Of a DNA stretch of 62,309 nt, positions 1-10,793 are shown in pieces. The translations under genes were made by a program, and so were the position numbers. The number at the start of each line of letters is the position of its first letter. The stretch's first letter is position 1. Origin of the DNA: Chrysochromulina tobinii (lineage: Eukaryota > Haptophyta > Prymnesiales > Chrysochromulinaceae); NCBI GenBank assembly GCA_001275005.1, contig JWZX01003208.1, positions 1 through 62,309 of the forward strand, in the 5' to 3' direction. Under the pieces are notes generated by a model. That model ran no database searches and had not been told where the DNA came from. It saw only the letters and a list, made by a program, of their open reading frames with translations.

Positions 1-124
1 GGGACCGGGTTGTCGCGCTCACCAGGCTGCGTTTGTGTAGCTTTGATGAACCGCAATTCAACGTTTCAACGCGCGACCAGGTTTACGAGCCCGGCCTCAT
101 CTTGCGAGCGCGCTCGAGAAAGAC

Positions 125-3016
125 ATGCTGGAGCTGATCGACGCATTCACAAACGACCTGATCCGCGACCCGGTGCTCGCGACCGATGGCCACGTCTACG
201 ATCGCTCCTCGCTCCTCAAGTACTTTGCCGCCCGGAAGTCCGAAGGACTGCCGATTGTCTCGCCTCAGGACCCGGAGCAGCCCATGCGAGAGGAGTTGGG
301 CGAGGCGCCGGCCGACGTGGTTGCGGCGCTGGCGCAGCTGCGCGCGGACGGCGAGCTGATGAGAAGGGCGCGCCAGGCACGATCCGTCACCTTCAAGAGC
401 CTCGAGGCCCTGAAGGTGGTGTTTGATGTGCTGGACCCGCTGTCGGAGCTGCTGGCTGCGACACTGGAGGGTTGGAAGACGCCGGTGGTGATCGTGTTCG
501 GCCAGGAGACGAGCGGCAAGTCGTCGCTGCTCGAACGGCTCGCGATGATGCCGCTGCTGCCGCGCGGCGAGGACACGTGCACGCGGCTGCCCATCCTGCT
601 CAAGCTGCGTCACACAAAGGAGGCGCAGCTGCCGGTGCTGGTGGTGCGCGACAGCGCGACGGGCAAGGAGGAGGTGCGGCGTACAGTGTCGCTCGCGGGC
701 GGGCAGGTGGACGTGCGGCATGAGATGGAGCGCGTGCTCGCTGCCGAGCAGGGCGGCCTCACCTCGGTCAGCATGACGCGCACGATCGAGGTGCACGTGC
801 ACTCGCCGGCGGTGCCGAGCATCGACCTGGTCGACCTGCCCGGGCTGAGGCTGTCGGCGGGCTCGGACGCGGCGGACATGCCGGAGAAGGCAAAGGCCCT
901 GGTCAAGGCGCAGGTCGAGCAGCACAAGGGATCGGCCATTTTCCTCGTGAGCTGCACAGCCTCCACGCCTCCGTCCCAGTCGCTTGGCTTGCAGCTGGTG
1001 GAGGAGCTGGGCCTGCAGCGCGACACGATCGGTGTGGTGACGATGTGCGACAACATCGGGAAGAAGGACATGACGAAGCTGCCGGACCGGCTGAGGCAGA
1101 CGTCGGGCGATGCGTTTCAGCTCGCGCCGCACGGCTTCATCGGCACGATGACGGACCCGATCAAGGATGAGGGTTTGAGCAACGTGCAGCGGCTTGAGAT
1201 GATGGCGACGGCCGAGCGCAAGTGGTTTGCGTCGCAGCCGCTGCTATCGCCGCTATTGTCCGATGGCCTGCTGACGTGCGATGCGCTCGTGGACAAGCTG
1301 AGCAGTGTCTACGCCCGATATCTGCGCAGCACCTGGGCACCACTGACGCTGATCCGCCTCAACGGAGAGCTCATGCGGCTGCAGGCGAAGAGCGACGCGC
1401 TCGGCTTGCCTGAGGCGGTCGAGGCGCCAACCGGCCCGGCCCTCGACGAGCTTCGGGCGGCGGCGTGCCGAGCCGCCGAGGCGGTGCTGGACGAGGCGAT
1501 GGGTGGGGTGGCTGATGAATGCTTTGATAGCATCATCAAGCCGACGGTTTCGAAGCTGGCGAAGAATGGTCGTGGCACGGGGCTAGTCGCGATGCACCTG
1601 GCGATGGTGAAGAGCGCTATGGAGAGCCACCTCAGGTTTGTGAGCCAGGCGAAGCAGGCGTTCGCCGCTGACGCCTCGACTTTCAGGTTGCAGCGATTCC
1701 CCGCGTTTACCGAGGCGATCGTGGCGAAGCTGCAAACACAGGCCTCGCACGTGCGCGGCACGTTTGTGTGGCGCGAGCAGTCGACGGCGGAGCTCGTGCT
1801 CGAGGCGGCGAACGAGGTGACGGACTGGAGGGAGGCCTGTGCGGCCGAGCGCATCGTGATCCGCGAGCAGATGCTCCAGGTGGAGCCGGTGAAGGCAAAG
1901 ACGCTCGAGTTGCTCGAAATCGCCTCGGAGAGCGCTCTCACCACCGAGGCGGTGGAGCGCGCAGTGGCTGAAAAGGACCCAGCGGCGCTGGTGGCCTTGC
2001 TCCAAGCGTGCGCCATCGGTGCGCGGACGCCGATGGCGAGTGGCATCGCCAGTCTCGCCGACGCACCGCCCGCTCAGTCGACGGATCCGATGCGTGTGGC
2101 ACTCGCCGCGGCCGGCGCCCTCCCGCCGCTGGTGGCGATGCTCGGCGATGGTACCGCTGAGGAGCGTGCCGCAGCCGCGGAGGCCTTGGGGAAGCTAGCG
2201 CGCAACGAAGCCAACAAGGCGGCGATGGCGGCGGCGGGCGCCGTTGAGGCGCTCGTGGCGCTCGTGCGCGACGGCGACGCTCAGGGCAAAGCGAACGCAG
2301 CCGGCGCGTTGTGGACTATGGCGGCTGGCGACGTCGCCATCAAGGCGGCGATGGCGGCGGCCGGCTATTCATTGAGGGACGCGAGGGAGGCTGGGTTCAC
2401 CTGCAAGGACGCGAGGGAGGCTGGGTTCACCTGCAAGGACGTGAGGGAGGCTGGGTTCACCTGCTGGGACGCGAAGGCGGCTGGGTTCACCTGCTGGGAC
2501 GCGAAGGCGGCTGGGTTCACCTGCAAGGACGCGAAGGCGGCTGGGTTCACCTGCAAGGACGCGAGGGAGGCTGGCATGCTGTCGACCTGCAAGGACGCGA
2601 GGGATGCTGGGTTCACCGCGCTGAAGGAGGCTGGGTTCACCTGCATGGACGCGAGGTGGGCTGGGTTCAAGGCTGGGAAGGAATGCTATGAGGCCGGCTT
2701 CACCTACGAAGAGGGCAGGGCGGCTGGTTTTCCTTCGCGTGTCAACTTTAATGGCAAACTTCCTAACGCCCCTGATATCACTTTTTATGACGTGCGACCT
2801 GTTCATTGGCCATCTTGTAAGTCCCCCTCCAAGAATTCGAACCCAGGTTGCCCCTTGCCACCGCGCCCCCCTCCGCCTGGCGAGCATCGCCGCGGCGGCC
2901 ACACCGTGTCGCCGCGCGTGCGGCCCGCCCATTCCAAGTCGTTCGTCTTAACCACTCTTCCCTCTCCCGTGTGCGCAGATAATTTTGACTGGGATGGGAA
3001 GTACCTTCGTGATTGA
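125..3016 (+). CDS. U-box / dynamin-like GTPase / ARM-repeat protein with decapeptide-repeat tail
   Basis: Proposed exons are 125-2816 and 2979-3016 (909 aa); if the intron is retained the frame also stays open (963 aa). Residues ~1-60 look like a U-box, the E2-binding fold of one class of ubiquitin ligases (DPVLATDGHVYDR). Residues ~115-300 look like a dynamin-type GTPase: P-loop GQETSGKSS, switch threonine in CTRLPI, and DLPG. The G4 position reads TMCD rather than the usual TKxD. Residues ~655-740 read as about two ARM repeats. About ten 10-residue repeats (DAREAGFTCK type) follow. The two exons join to HWPSYNFDWDG, and the ADP-ribosyltransferase gene at 28.7 kb joins to HKYNLDWDG in the same place, which supports the splice. 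ATG at 125 suits the U-box start, but upstream exons could lie outside the window. Cellular role unknown; a membrane-associated ubiquitin ligase is inference. Confidence 0.75.
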   Translation: MLELIDAFTNDLIRDPVLATDGHVYDRSSLLKYFAARKSEGLPIVSPQDPEQPMREELGEAPADVVAALAQLRADGELMRRARQARSVTFKSLEALKVVFDVLDPLSELLAATLEGWKTPVVIVFGQETSGKSSLLERLAMMPLLPRGEDTCTRLPILLKLRHTKEAQLPVLVVRDSATGKEEVRRTVSLAGGQVDVRHEMERVLAAEQGGLTSVSMTRTIEVHVHSPAVPSIDLVDLPGLRLSAGSDAADMPEKAKALVKAQVEQHKGSAIFLVSCTASTPPSQSLGLQLVEELGLQRDTIGVVTMCDNIGKKDMTKLPDRLRQTSGDAFQLAPHGFIGTMTDPIKDEGLSNVQRLEMMATAERKWFASQPLLSPLLSDGLLTCDALVDKLSSVYARYLRSTWAPLTLIRLNGELMRLQAKSDALGLPEAVEAPTGPALDELRAAACRAAEAVLDEAMGGVADECFDSIIKPTVSKLAKNGRGTGLVAMHLAMVKSAMESHLRFVSQAKQAFAADASTFRLQRFPAFTEAIVAKLQTQASHVRGTFVWREQSTAELVLEAANEVTDWREACAAERIVIREQMLQVEPVKAKTLELLEIASESALTTEAVERAVAEKDPAALVALLQACAIGARTPMASGIASLADAPPAQSTDPMRVALAAAGALPPLVAMLGDGTAEERAAAAEALGKLARNEANKAAMAAAGAVEALVALVRDGDAQGKANAAGALWTMAAGDVAIKAAMAAAGYSLRDAREAGFTCKDAREAGFTCKDVREAGFTCWDAKAAGFTCWDAKAAGFTCKDAKAAGFTCKDAREAGMLSTCKDARDAGFTALKEAGFTCMDARWAGFKAGKECYEAGFTYEEGRAAGFPSRVNFNGKLPNAPDITFYDVRPVHWPSCKSPSKNSNPGCPLPPRPPPPGEHRRGGHTVSPRVRPAHSKSFVLTTLPSPVCADNFDWDGKYLRD
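2368..2740 (+). repeat. 30-bp tandem repeats encoding decapeptide DAREAGFTCK units
   Basis: About ten near-identical 30-bp units encode DAREAGFTCK-like decapeptides, varying at the second and last positions (KDA, WDA, KDV). They end in GFTYEEGRAAGF. Related units occur at 30680-31040 in the ADP-ribosyltransferase gene. Confidence 0.9.
2817..2978 (+). other. Terminal intron carrying an antisense tRNA T-arm-like motif
   Basis: The intron begins GTAAGT and ends GTGCGCAG; its length (162 nt) is a multiple of three. At 2829-2847 it contains the reverse complement of a T-arm-like hairpin (loop TTCGAAT, with an imperfect stem). The rest is GC-rich and alignable by eye to the introns at 3202-3429 and 31063-31257. 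Confidence 0.6.
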
Positions 3017-3017
3017 A

Positions 3018-3542
3018 GGGCTTGGTTGATAACCGCGGTGCCGCCCCCACCATGCCGCGACGACCCCAGATAGCAGCCACCATACCAAGGGCGCGCCGGG
3101 CACCTACACCAGCCGGCGTGGAGCCGCCTTCCAGCCGAGATGCAGGGAGGGGAGGGTGGAATGATTGCCGCAGATGTGCAGGGGTTCCTCGAGTGCGTGC
3201 CGTAAGCTCTCCGAGAATCGAACTCAGCTCGACCCTCGCCGCGCGCGCCCTCCGCCCTCCCGCGCGCCCCCCCACCCTCCGCCCGGCGAGGCGGCCGCGC
3301 CGTGCCGCCGCCCGTGCCGCCGCACGTGCGGCCCGCGCCCTGCGTGCGGCCTGGGGCGGCGTGGCGAGCCCGCGCTGCCGCGACTCTCACGCCCGCTCTT
3401 GCGCGTGGCGTCCTCGCATGGCGGCGCAGGGAATTTAGACTGGGATGAGAGAAATTTTGGAAGGAATGGATTCACCTATGAAGAGGGCAGGGCGGCTGCC
3501 TTAGGCACTAATCGGCTGCAGGAGCTCAAGCCGCACCATTAA
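3018..3542 (+). pseudogene. Partial duplicate of the decapeptide-gene 3' end
   Basis: This downstream stretch repeats the 3' end of the preceding gene. A segment at 3110-3150 resembles 31365-31400, downstream of the ADP-ribosyltransferase gene. It is followed by an intron-like segment 3202-3429 (GTAAGC to GGCGCAG, with a T-arm-like motif at 3211-3227). A short exon-like frame then reads NLDWDERNFGRNGFTYEEG and stops at 3542. No complete gene is visible, so it is most simply a decayed or partial copy. It could also be an alternative 3' exon. Confidence 0.5.
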
Positions 3543-3731
3543 TACTACATGTAGGTTAATGACATCTGTTGAGTGTTGTAACTACTACGTCGTGAACATG
3601 TGTTTTCGCCACGTTCTCATCCCGGCCCTGCGCGGCCACCCGTTCGAGCCACTCAGAGCTCGCTGCTTGGGTCGGCCCCGCCGAACGCTGGACTTGTAAA
3701 GCCGTGTGTCTACGCAACGCTTTCGAGTACA

Positions 3732-6700
3732 TCAGACAGCCCCATTCCCGCCCATCCGCTGGTACGCCACCAAGTACTCAGGGTAGATGTAGCTTCCATG
3801 GAAGACAATAAACTCACGGAAGCGTGCGATGCAGCCGCCAGTCTCAGCCACGAGCGAGTGGAAGTGCACGGGCGGCGATGCGCGAGGCACCGCGGCCAGC
3901 TCACGCTTATCGCCCGTGGCAAAGATCGAGCCACCGCCGCCGTCCATGCTTGTTTGGCCATCTTGGGTGCGGACAGAGTGGCCCAGGGAGACGCGGCACA
4001 CGAGAAGGTAGTGGAGCCTGCCAGGGTGGCGCACCTTCACAAACAGCCGCTCGTGCAGCTCCTTGCGTGCGCCGCTCGTATCGTGCGCAACGTCGGTGGT
4101 CACGTATTGGTCATTCTTGCCCACGTCCTCCGCAAAGTACGTGCCGTGGCCAAAGATCCCCCTGCTGAAATGCTCATTGGGCCCGTTACTCAGGATGCTC
4201 AAGAGCATGTCCGGCTTCGTGCCGTGCAGCAGAACCCGCTCGTTGGCCTCAGCATTCATGCCACCAGGGAAGTGGGCGCGGTCCGTCTTGAGAACCAGGC
4301 TGGACAGGGCGGCCCCGTTCCTGCGGAGCCGCGCGAGCTGCTCCTGGATCTGCTGCTGGCCGGATACGTAGCGGTCCCAGAGCTTCGGGTGCTCGAGCCG
4401 CCACGCGCACGCCAGCTCGAGCCGGCTGTAGACTCCGGGCTGGCGGACGTCTTGACCTCTGGAGAGCTGTGTGGGGTCGGTTTGGAGCAGAGACTGCAGA
4501 GTAGCCCATAGGTTCGCATCGTTGCGGCGATCCAGGGCGATCAATGCGAAGCCGTCGTTGGCACGTGCGGTCGTTGCGAGACTGGGCTGCCAGTAGGCAG
4601 GCGGTGCGCGCCGCTCGGCCGCCATCGCACTCATCTTGCTCTGCGCATGCTCCGCCGCCTTCCGAGCCGCATCCGCCTTTGTCGACGCCTCCGCGTGCCG
4701 CCGGCGCTCCTCCTCGAGACGCCGGCGCTCGGCCTCCGACTGGGCCCTCTGCTCACGTGCGGCCCTCTCCTGGTCTCTCAGCCGTTGGTCGGCGGCGCTC
4801 AGCTCAGCCTCGCGGCGCCGGAGCTCCATATCGCGCAGTCGGCACGCCTCCTCGGCCTCCCGCAGCTGGCGACGCTGCTCGGCCGCAGAGCTCTCGAGCG
4901 CGCTGCGATGCCTGCGCTCCTCCTCCTTCATCCTCGTGCGATGCCCGCGCTCCTCCTCCTCCATCCGCACTCGCTCGGCTTCGGCAACGCTCGCAATCTC
5001 GAGCCGCTCCAGATCCGCCGCCTCCCGCGCCTCCTCTGCGAGCGCGCGTGCCGCCGTCGGATCGAGGAAGGGGTGCTGGCTCGCCGACGTGGCGTCGAAC
5101 CTCGCCTCCGGCGCATCCGCGAGCAGCCCTCGGAGCAGCGCCTCCAGGTGGGCGTACTTGGACTCAGACGCCTCGGCGTCGCTCGCGCTCTTGTGCCACG
5201 AGAGCAGCGCACCCGAGGGCGAGAAGCAGAGCGAGCCCTCCCGGCAGGTCGCCTTCAGCACGCACACGCCATACGCAAAGAGGTCCGCCGCGTGCGTGGG
5301 CTTGGGGGCGGGCGCACTGCTGTTCGCGGGCTGAGAGAGCTCGGGGGCGCGGTACTGCTGCGTCCCCAGCACGCTGCTCGGCGCCGCGCTCATGCTCGCG
5401 ATGTCGCGGCTCGTCTCAAAGTCGGCGAGGCACGCGTTCCACACGCCCTCACCCTGCGCCGCCATCAGGACGTTTGGTAGCTTCACGTCGCCGTGCGCGA
5501 AGCCGTGCCCGTGCAGGTGGCGCAGCGCAAGAGCGACGTCGTTCAGCGCCGCCTTGCGCGCCAGGGCGATTGGGCTCTTCTGCAGCAGCCACGCCTGCAT
5601 GTCGCCCGCGTCACAGTGCCTGAGCTGCATGTACGCGACGCGCCCCCCTGCCCTCGAGCTCTCGAAGAGGCACTCCACCTCGGCGATCAGCGGGTGACGC
5701 AGCTCTGACAGGATGCGCACCTCGCGCTGCAGCCTGCGCCAGTCCTCGCTCCGCTGCAGCGTGTACTCCTTGAGCACACTGCGCCTCCCGCCGAAGACGC
5801 CCGTGAACACGTGGTGTAATGTCTCCGGCGGGCCGCTCATGAGCGAGAGCTGCGAGTAATGCGAGAGCTCGCGCTCGACGAGCATGCCGGGGATGGCGAC
5901 GCCATCGACCTCGCACAGGCGCAGCACGGGCTCGGTCGCCAACCACTCTGGCAAGTGGACGAAGGCCATCGCCGAGAGCGCCACGCGCGTGGACCTCAGG
6001 GCGCTCTCGGCGCGCTGAACCTGATCACGCGCCTCGTCGAGCCGTTCGGTGGCCCCGGGCTCTCCCTTCTCGACGGCGGCGTTGGCGTCGATGAAATCGT
6101 TTCTGGCATCCTTCCAGGCCCTGTGCAGGGCGTGCAGGCTCTCGAGCCCAGCTTGCGCCCCCTCTACCTTTTGGAGCTCCGGAAGCTCCACTCGCGATCG
6201 ATCGACCTCGCGCATGCACCGGCTGATGAGGGGCAGTGCCTCCTCGCGCAGCGCGCCCAAGCGCCGCCTCGGCTCCGCCCCGAGATGTTCCTCCAACTTT
6301 TCCAAGGCCATCGCCTCATTCGGCAAGTCTCTCGCCAATTCTGCACACTCACTCGTGGCGTGCTCGATCAGCGCCTGGAGCCTCTGCATGAGCTCAAGCC
6401 GCGCCGTGTCGCGCCTGGCCACAGCGTCGCCCCTGGCCACAGCGTCGCGCCGGCCCTCGTCCTCCGCGAGTTCCAGCGGCGACGCCTCGAGCGAGAAGCA
6501 AGCGCGCACGTGCTGCTGCGCGCTCGCGAGACGGCCACGGGCCGACGTGACGTGCTCGAGCATCTCAGCGCATACGTGAAAGGCGTCCAGCTCTCCCGGC
6601 TTGATCGGCAGCGACGTCTGCCTCGCCACGGGTAGCGCGGCTGGTGAGGCACGCACGTGGCTGAACTCGACGGGGTCGATCTCTGTGGAGGCAGCCGTAG

Positions 6701-7536
6701 CGTTCACCAGAACTTCCGCACGGCCGTACAATTTGGCCTGGCGCGCACGGGCGATCTCGAGCTGGCCGAAGAGTTCGTCGAGACCGGCGTCGCCGGCTTC
6801 AAGCTCAACGGCCGTCACTGTGCGAGAGTGGACGGTGGCGCCCCCGCCGCCGAGGATGGCATCCACGTGCAGCTCGATGCTCGCGTTGGGCGGCACGAAG
6901 CCCGTCGTCGGGACGAAGGTGCACTCCCCTTCGCAGACCACCTTGAACGCCATATGCGACTGCAGACTGCGGGGACAAGCGGTCACGCACGCGGGAGAGG
7001 GTGCTTACTGCCAGAGATGGTGGGAGTCGAGGGGCATCGTGCGCAGGAAATGCGAACCTTGGATTCGTGATGCGCAGATCGCATGAAGGAGCAGCGACAA
7101 TGCGCAACGATTCCGGAGGATAAGCACCGAGCTCGATGCTTGCCATCGGAAGCGGGGCTTGCTCTTCAGGCTTGGACTCTATCGGATAAAGCTCGATGCG
7201 TCCACTTGAGGCAAACAATGAGGCCATGGCCCTCGCGTCGAATAGATCGCATGCAGCAGAGTCGATCTTCACCGCCTCATGCAATGCGATCGGACGATTC
7301 AGCAAGATGGCCGGAGCCTCAGCAGTAGCTCCTCCCTTGTTTTTGATGACAATCTCGATGCTCCCACCAGGAGCCACTGCGCCGGCTAATGGAATCACGG
7401 TTGTTTGATCGTCGCTCTGGAGGACGAGGAAGGCGTAAAGCTGCTCCGTGGGGTTCTCGAGGCGCACGCTTGCCTCGCCTTCGCAAAAGTGAAGCGCGCT
7501 TCTGTCGCGAACGCCGACGCGGATCGCCGCCATCAT
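3732..7536 (-). CDS. MSP-like / protein kinase / PARP multidomain protein
   Basis: Exons on the minus strand are 7536-7009 and 6959-3732 (1251 aa). The 49-nt intron runs GTAAGC to CTGCAG and keeps frame. Two MSP/VAP-like stretches open the protein (AFLVLQSDD...PGGS; MAFKVVCEG...PPNAS). A helical region follows, then a kinase-like domain (~557-815) with the VLK lysine, HGDVKLPN catalytic loop and YRAPEL. DFG is replaced by DFE, so activity is uncertain. A long charged coiled coil leads into a C-terminal PARP fold with HGTK (~1088), FGHGTYFAED and YPEYLVAYQ, that is, an intact H-Y-E triad of the tankyrase type. It is probably a signalling scaffold that ADP-ribosylates targets; substrate unknown. 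Start: ATG 7536, with in-frame ATG at 7620 as alternative. Confidence 0.8.
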
Positions 7537-7896
7537 ATTCGCGACAGGCTCGGAAGAAATACGTGTGAACTGGCTGTGAATAAAACGGACGAGCAATGAT
7601 TCAAAAGTGACAACTCTCATTCCGTCATGAAATTGTCTGACACAGTCACAGATACTCGCGTCTGCAAGCCGGAAGGAAGTCAGGAGCCCGCTGAAGCTGT
7701 GTAGCAGAAAAGTGCTACAGTACAAGCAGCCACATGTGGTGAGTCTCTCCCGGGGGCACTTCCTCATCCGGGCGGTTACTAATTGCGTGGACAACAGGCC
7801 AAGAATTTTTCAAGAGGTTCGTCAGTGGGAGAAGGGGGGTGCAGGTGTGCAACCACAACGCGTCAATTGGTGGACTTGTCGGGCACTTGGTGGACG
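7537..7896. other. Intergenic region between divergent genes
   Basis: About 360 bp separate the kinase/PARP gene (minus) from the ankyrin gene (plus). Frames on both strands remain open in places but show no recognisable domain. It probably holds both promoters; I see no clear TATA box. Confidence 0.4.
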
Positions 7897-8460
7897 ATGC
7901 GCTCGTTGTCGCTCCTGGCGCTCGTCGCGCTCGTTCGCGGCAATAATGTGCACCGATACGTGCACATGAATGACCTTGAAAAGCTGGAGGCGGAGATCCT
8001 CGGCAAGAGATCCACGGAGCTCAACGCCGTCGAGGCTCACACCGGCCAAACGCCGCTGTTTAAGGCGGTCTCCGAGAAGAAAACCACGGCCGTGAAAATG
8101 CTCCTCAAAGCGGGCGCAGACGCCACCATCGGTGACAAGGATGGCTATACCGTGTGCCACGAAGCCGCCAGGCTGGGTCACCACGAGATCTTGTTGATGC
8201 TCCTTGAGAAAGGACTTCCATGCACGACCGATTATCACACTGATGGGTTCACGCCGCTGCACCGCGCGTGCACGGGGAAGTCGGAGGCACACACGGCCGC
8301 CGTGCGTGCGCTGATTAAGGCGGGCGCGCCAGCCGACCAGAAGGCCAAGAACGGCATGTCTCCTATGGAGCTGGCGGTGGACAATGCGGCGACGAGGGGC
8401 CTGCTCAAAACTCGGCTCAAGAAGGTCGAAATGTCCAAGCAGTACAAGGCGGAGCTCTAA
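7897..8460 (+). CDS. Small secreted ankyrin-repeat protein
   Basis: 187 aa. The chosen ATG gives a hydrophobic signal peptide (MRSLSLLALVALVRG), whereas upstream in-frame codons add only a polar, atypical leader. About four ankyrin repeats follow, recognisable from TPLFKAV, ADATIGDKDGYTVCHEAA, GFTPLHRAC and GMSPMELAV. Ankyrin stacks mediate protein-protein binding; the partner is unknown. Entry into the secretory pathway or an algal plastid is inferred from the leader. No intron seen. Confidence 0.8.
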   Translation: MRSLSLLALVALVRGNNVHRYVHMNDLEKLEAEILGKRSTELNAVEAHTGQTPLFKAVSEKKTTAVKMLLKAGADATIGDKDGYTVCHEAARLGHHEILLMLLEKGLPCTTDYHTDGFTPLHRACTGKSEAHTAAVRALIKAGAPADQKAKNGMSPMELAVDNAATRGLLKTRLKKVEMSKQYKAEL

Positions 8461-9530
8461 GCGTCGGCCCATCGGTGATCACGCCAAGGACCATGGCTGC
8501 GACGGGGGCAGGGAACCCTTTTAGCACACGCGATGGGCACATGCGGCAGGCCCACACGCATTTTCAATCCCCATTTAATACCCCCCTATCTGCTCACATT
8601 CCCGGAGCGGTCAGGCTACTTTCAGGCTACCCTTGGCGAGGGTCGCAGTTGTGAGTATCTAAGGAAAAGAAAACGCTGAACGCTGAAACCTGATTCGTGC
8701 AACGCTGAATCGTGAATGCTGAACGCTGAATGCATACTCATCTTGATGTGTGTGCACACTCTCCTTGTACGAGTTCCTTACTCCCACGCCGACATCCCCT
8801 TCAAATTCCCCCACCGCAATTCAGGGGGTCCTGCCAATGTGTAGGTAGCTTGGTAAGTTACAAAGTTCTCTCTCCTTGTACGAGTTGACCGCACCACCAT
8901 GCCGCACCACTCCTCCAACATTCCGGCATCGAGAGTACCGGTCGCGAGATGTGGCCGGTGCGTAACGGGTTCTTAAGGTATCGACGTCTTGTTCGTACGA
9001 CGACGACGTGACATTCTCTTTCACGTATTTGTGGTTCACTGCCAGATAAGCCGGTCAAGGCGCCACCGGAGTCCGTACCCCCAAATAGTGAATCAGTAGT
9101 GAATGCGGCGGCGGATTAGTGACTCAATTAGGAACAGTCAAGATAATTCGGGAAAGAGGTTTGGCTCGCCCTCCGTACGTCGTGTTCGTTCCTATAGGCG
9201 AGAGCCAAAACGCGGTGCCTATCACGAACATTTTTCCCCTTGAGATGAGTGAGTTAGTAAGTTATTGAGACACTCAGACACACCGTGCTGGAACAATACG
9301 GGATATACACATACGGGTCGAGATATCCACTAAGGCACATAACTCACTCACTCTACACTCACACTCACTCACTCACCCACCCTTGAGATGCCTACTATGT
9401 ATTCTCATCTTCGAATAGCCGCAACTTTCTCAAAACGGAAATTCAGCCGCGTTCTCGCGACGCATCTGCGACCTCCGAGAGCGGGCTCAGGCTTCGGCCC
9501 CACTAATTGGGTGGATCCCGCCGCATAAAG
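8461..9530. other. Long intergenic region with simple repeats
   Basis: No convincing gene in about 1 kb. At 8670-8735 it has several CGCTGAA/GCTGAACG copies. At 9240-9385 it has imperfect GAGTGAGTTA and CTCACTCACT runs. GC is visibly lower than in neighbouring genes. It probably contains the ankyrin 3' UTR and the pyruvate kinase promoter. Confidence 0.6.
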
Positions 9531-10793
9531 ATGCTGGTGCTCTCCTCCCTCGCGTCGGCGCTCGTGCTGCCCGCTGGCCAGGCGGTCCATGCTGTCCATG
9601 CGCCGCGCTTTGCGGCCGTGACGATGAAGGGCGGCGCGACGGCTTTTGCTTCCAAGCACTCGTCCACCCGTGACCTGAAGACTCTCGAGACGCTTCTCGC
9701 GGATGTGGAGTTGCCCTTTCTGAACCGCAAAGGCAAGGTGGTCGCGACGCTCGGCCCTGCATCGTCCAGCCTCATCATGATCCAGAAGCTCGTCGCCGCG
9801 GGCGTCGACGTCTTCCGGCTCAACGCTTCCCACCGCCGTCCGGGCCAGTTCGAGGAGCTGATTCCGTGGATCCGCGCGGCCGCGACGGCCGCGGGGCGCG
9901 ACGTCCGGATCCTCGGCGACATCCAGGGCCCCAAGTTCCGCTGCTCGCTCACGCAGGACGATGTGCCCGTGCCGCTCACGCGCGGCGAGGTTCTCGAGTT
10001 CGGCCTCGCGGCGAGCAATGCGGACGCAACGCGTCCGGGGCGCATCACGCTTTCGCCGACGGTCGAGCAGACGGCGCTGATGCGCGGCGTGACGCCCGGG
10101 ATGCGGCTGCTGCTCGACGACGGCTTTATGGAGGTCAAGGTCGTCTCGCGCGTCAGCCCCGACCTCGTCAAGGTCGAGGTGCTCGTTGGCGGCAAGCTCA
10201 AGAGCCGAAAGGGTATCAACGTGCCCGAGCTCCAGATCGACTGCTCGGCGCTCACGGCCAAAGATCGTGAGGACGCCAAGTATCTCCTCTCGATGGGTGT
10301 CGACTACATCGCCCTCTCCTTCGCGCAGAAGGCGTCCGACATCCAAGAGCTCATCGACCTGATGGACGCGCAAGGCGTGCCAAAGTCGGCGCGTCCGGCA
10401 ATCATCCCCAAGATCGAGAAGCCGGCGGCGCTGCGCAACATTGACGAGATCCTCGCCCTGTCCGACGGTCTGATGGTGGCGCGCGGCGACCTCGGCGTCG
10501 AGCTCGGGTTGCAGCGTGTGCCTTTCGCCCAAAAGTTCCTTGTGCGCAAGGCGAACGACGCGGGCAAGTTCTGCATCACCGCGACGCAGATGATGGAGTC
10601 GATGATCTCGAACGCCGTGCCGACGCGCGCCGAGGTCTCGGACGTGGCCAACGCCGTCTTCGACGGCACGGACGCCGTGATGCTCAGTGGCGAGTCGGCG
10701 ATGGGTGACGACCCAGTGGGCGTCGTCCAGTGGATGGGACGCATCATCGCGGAGGCGGAGGCGCACGCGGAGGACCTCGCGCCTTCGATGTAA
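9531..10793 (+). CDS. Pyruvate kinase, probably plastid-targeted, lacking the C-terminal domain
   Basis: 420 aa. Pyruvate kinase converts phosphoenolpyruvate and ADP to pyruvate and ATP. Visible motifs are [19 protein letters not shown] (usually NFSH), GDIQGPKFR, the active-site lysine in [26 protein letters not shown] and the AVMLSGESA signature. The protein stops soon after that signature, so the allosteric C-domain of typical ~470-500 aa enzymes is missing. The N-terminus ([14 protein letters not shown], then a basic/Ala stretch with [10 protein letters not shown]) looks like the bipartite signal-plus-transit peptide of secondary plastids. ATG 9531 is preferred because the signal core starts there. 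No intron. Confidence 0.9.
   Translation: MLVLSSLASALVLPAGQAVHAVHAPRFAAVTMKGGATAFASKHSSTRDLKTLETLLADVELPFLNRKGKVVATLGPASSSLIMIQKLVAAGVDVFRLNASHRRPGQFEELIPWIRAAATAAGRDVRILGDIQGPKFRCSLTQDDVPVPLTRGEVLEFGLAASNADATRPGRITLSPTVEQTALMRGVTPGMRLLLDDGFMEVKVVSRVSPDLVKVEVLVGGKLKSRKGINVPELQIDCSALTAKDREDAKYLLSMGVDYIALSFAQKASDIQELIDLMDAQGVPKSARPAIIPKIEKPAALRNIDEILALSDGLMVARGDLGVELGLQRVPFAQKFLVRKANDAGKFCITATQMMESMISNAVPTRAEVSDVANAVFDGTDAVMLSGESAMGDDPVGVVQWMGRIIAEAEAHAEDLAPSM

Noticed and set aside
83..1132. 349-aa minus-strand frame opposite the U-box/GTPase domain
   Set aside because: Antisense shadow; composition is Arg/His/Gln-rich and matches nothing.
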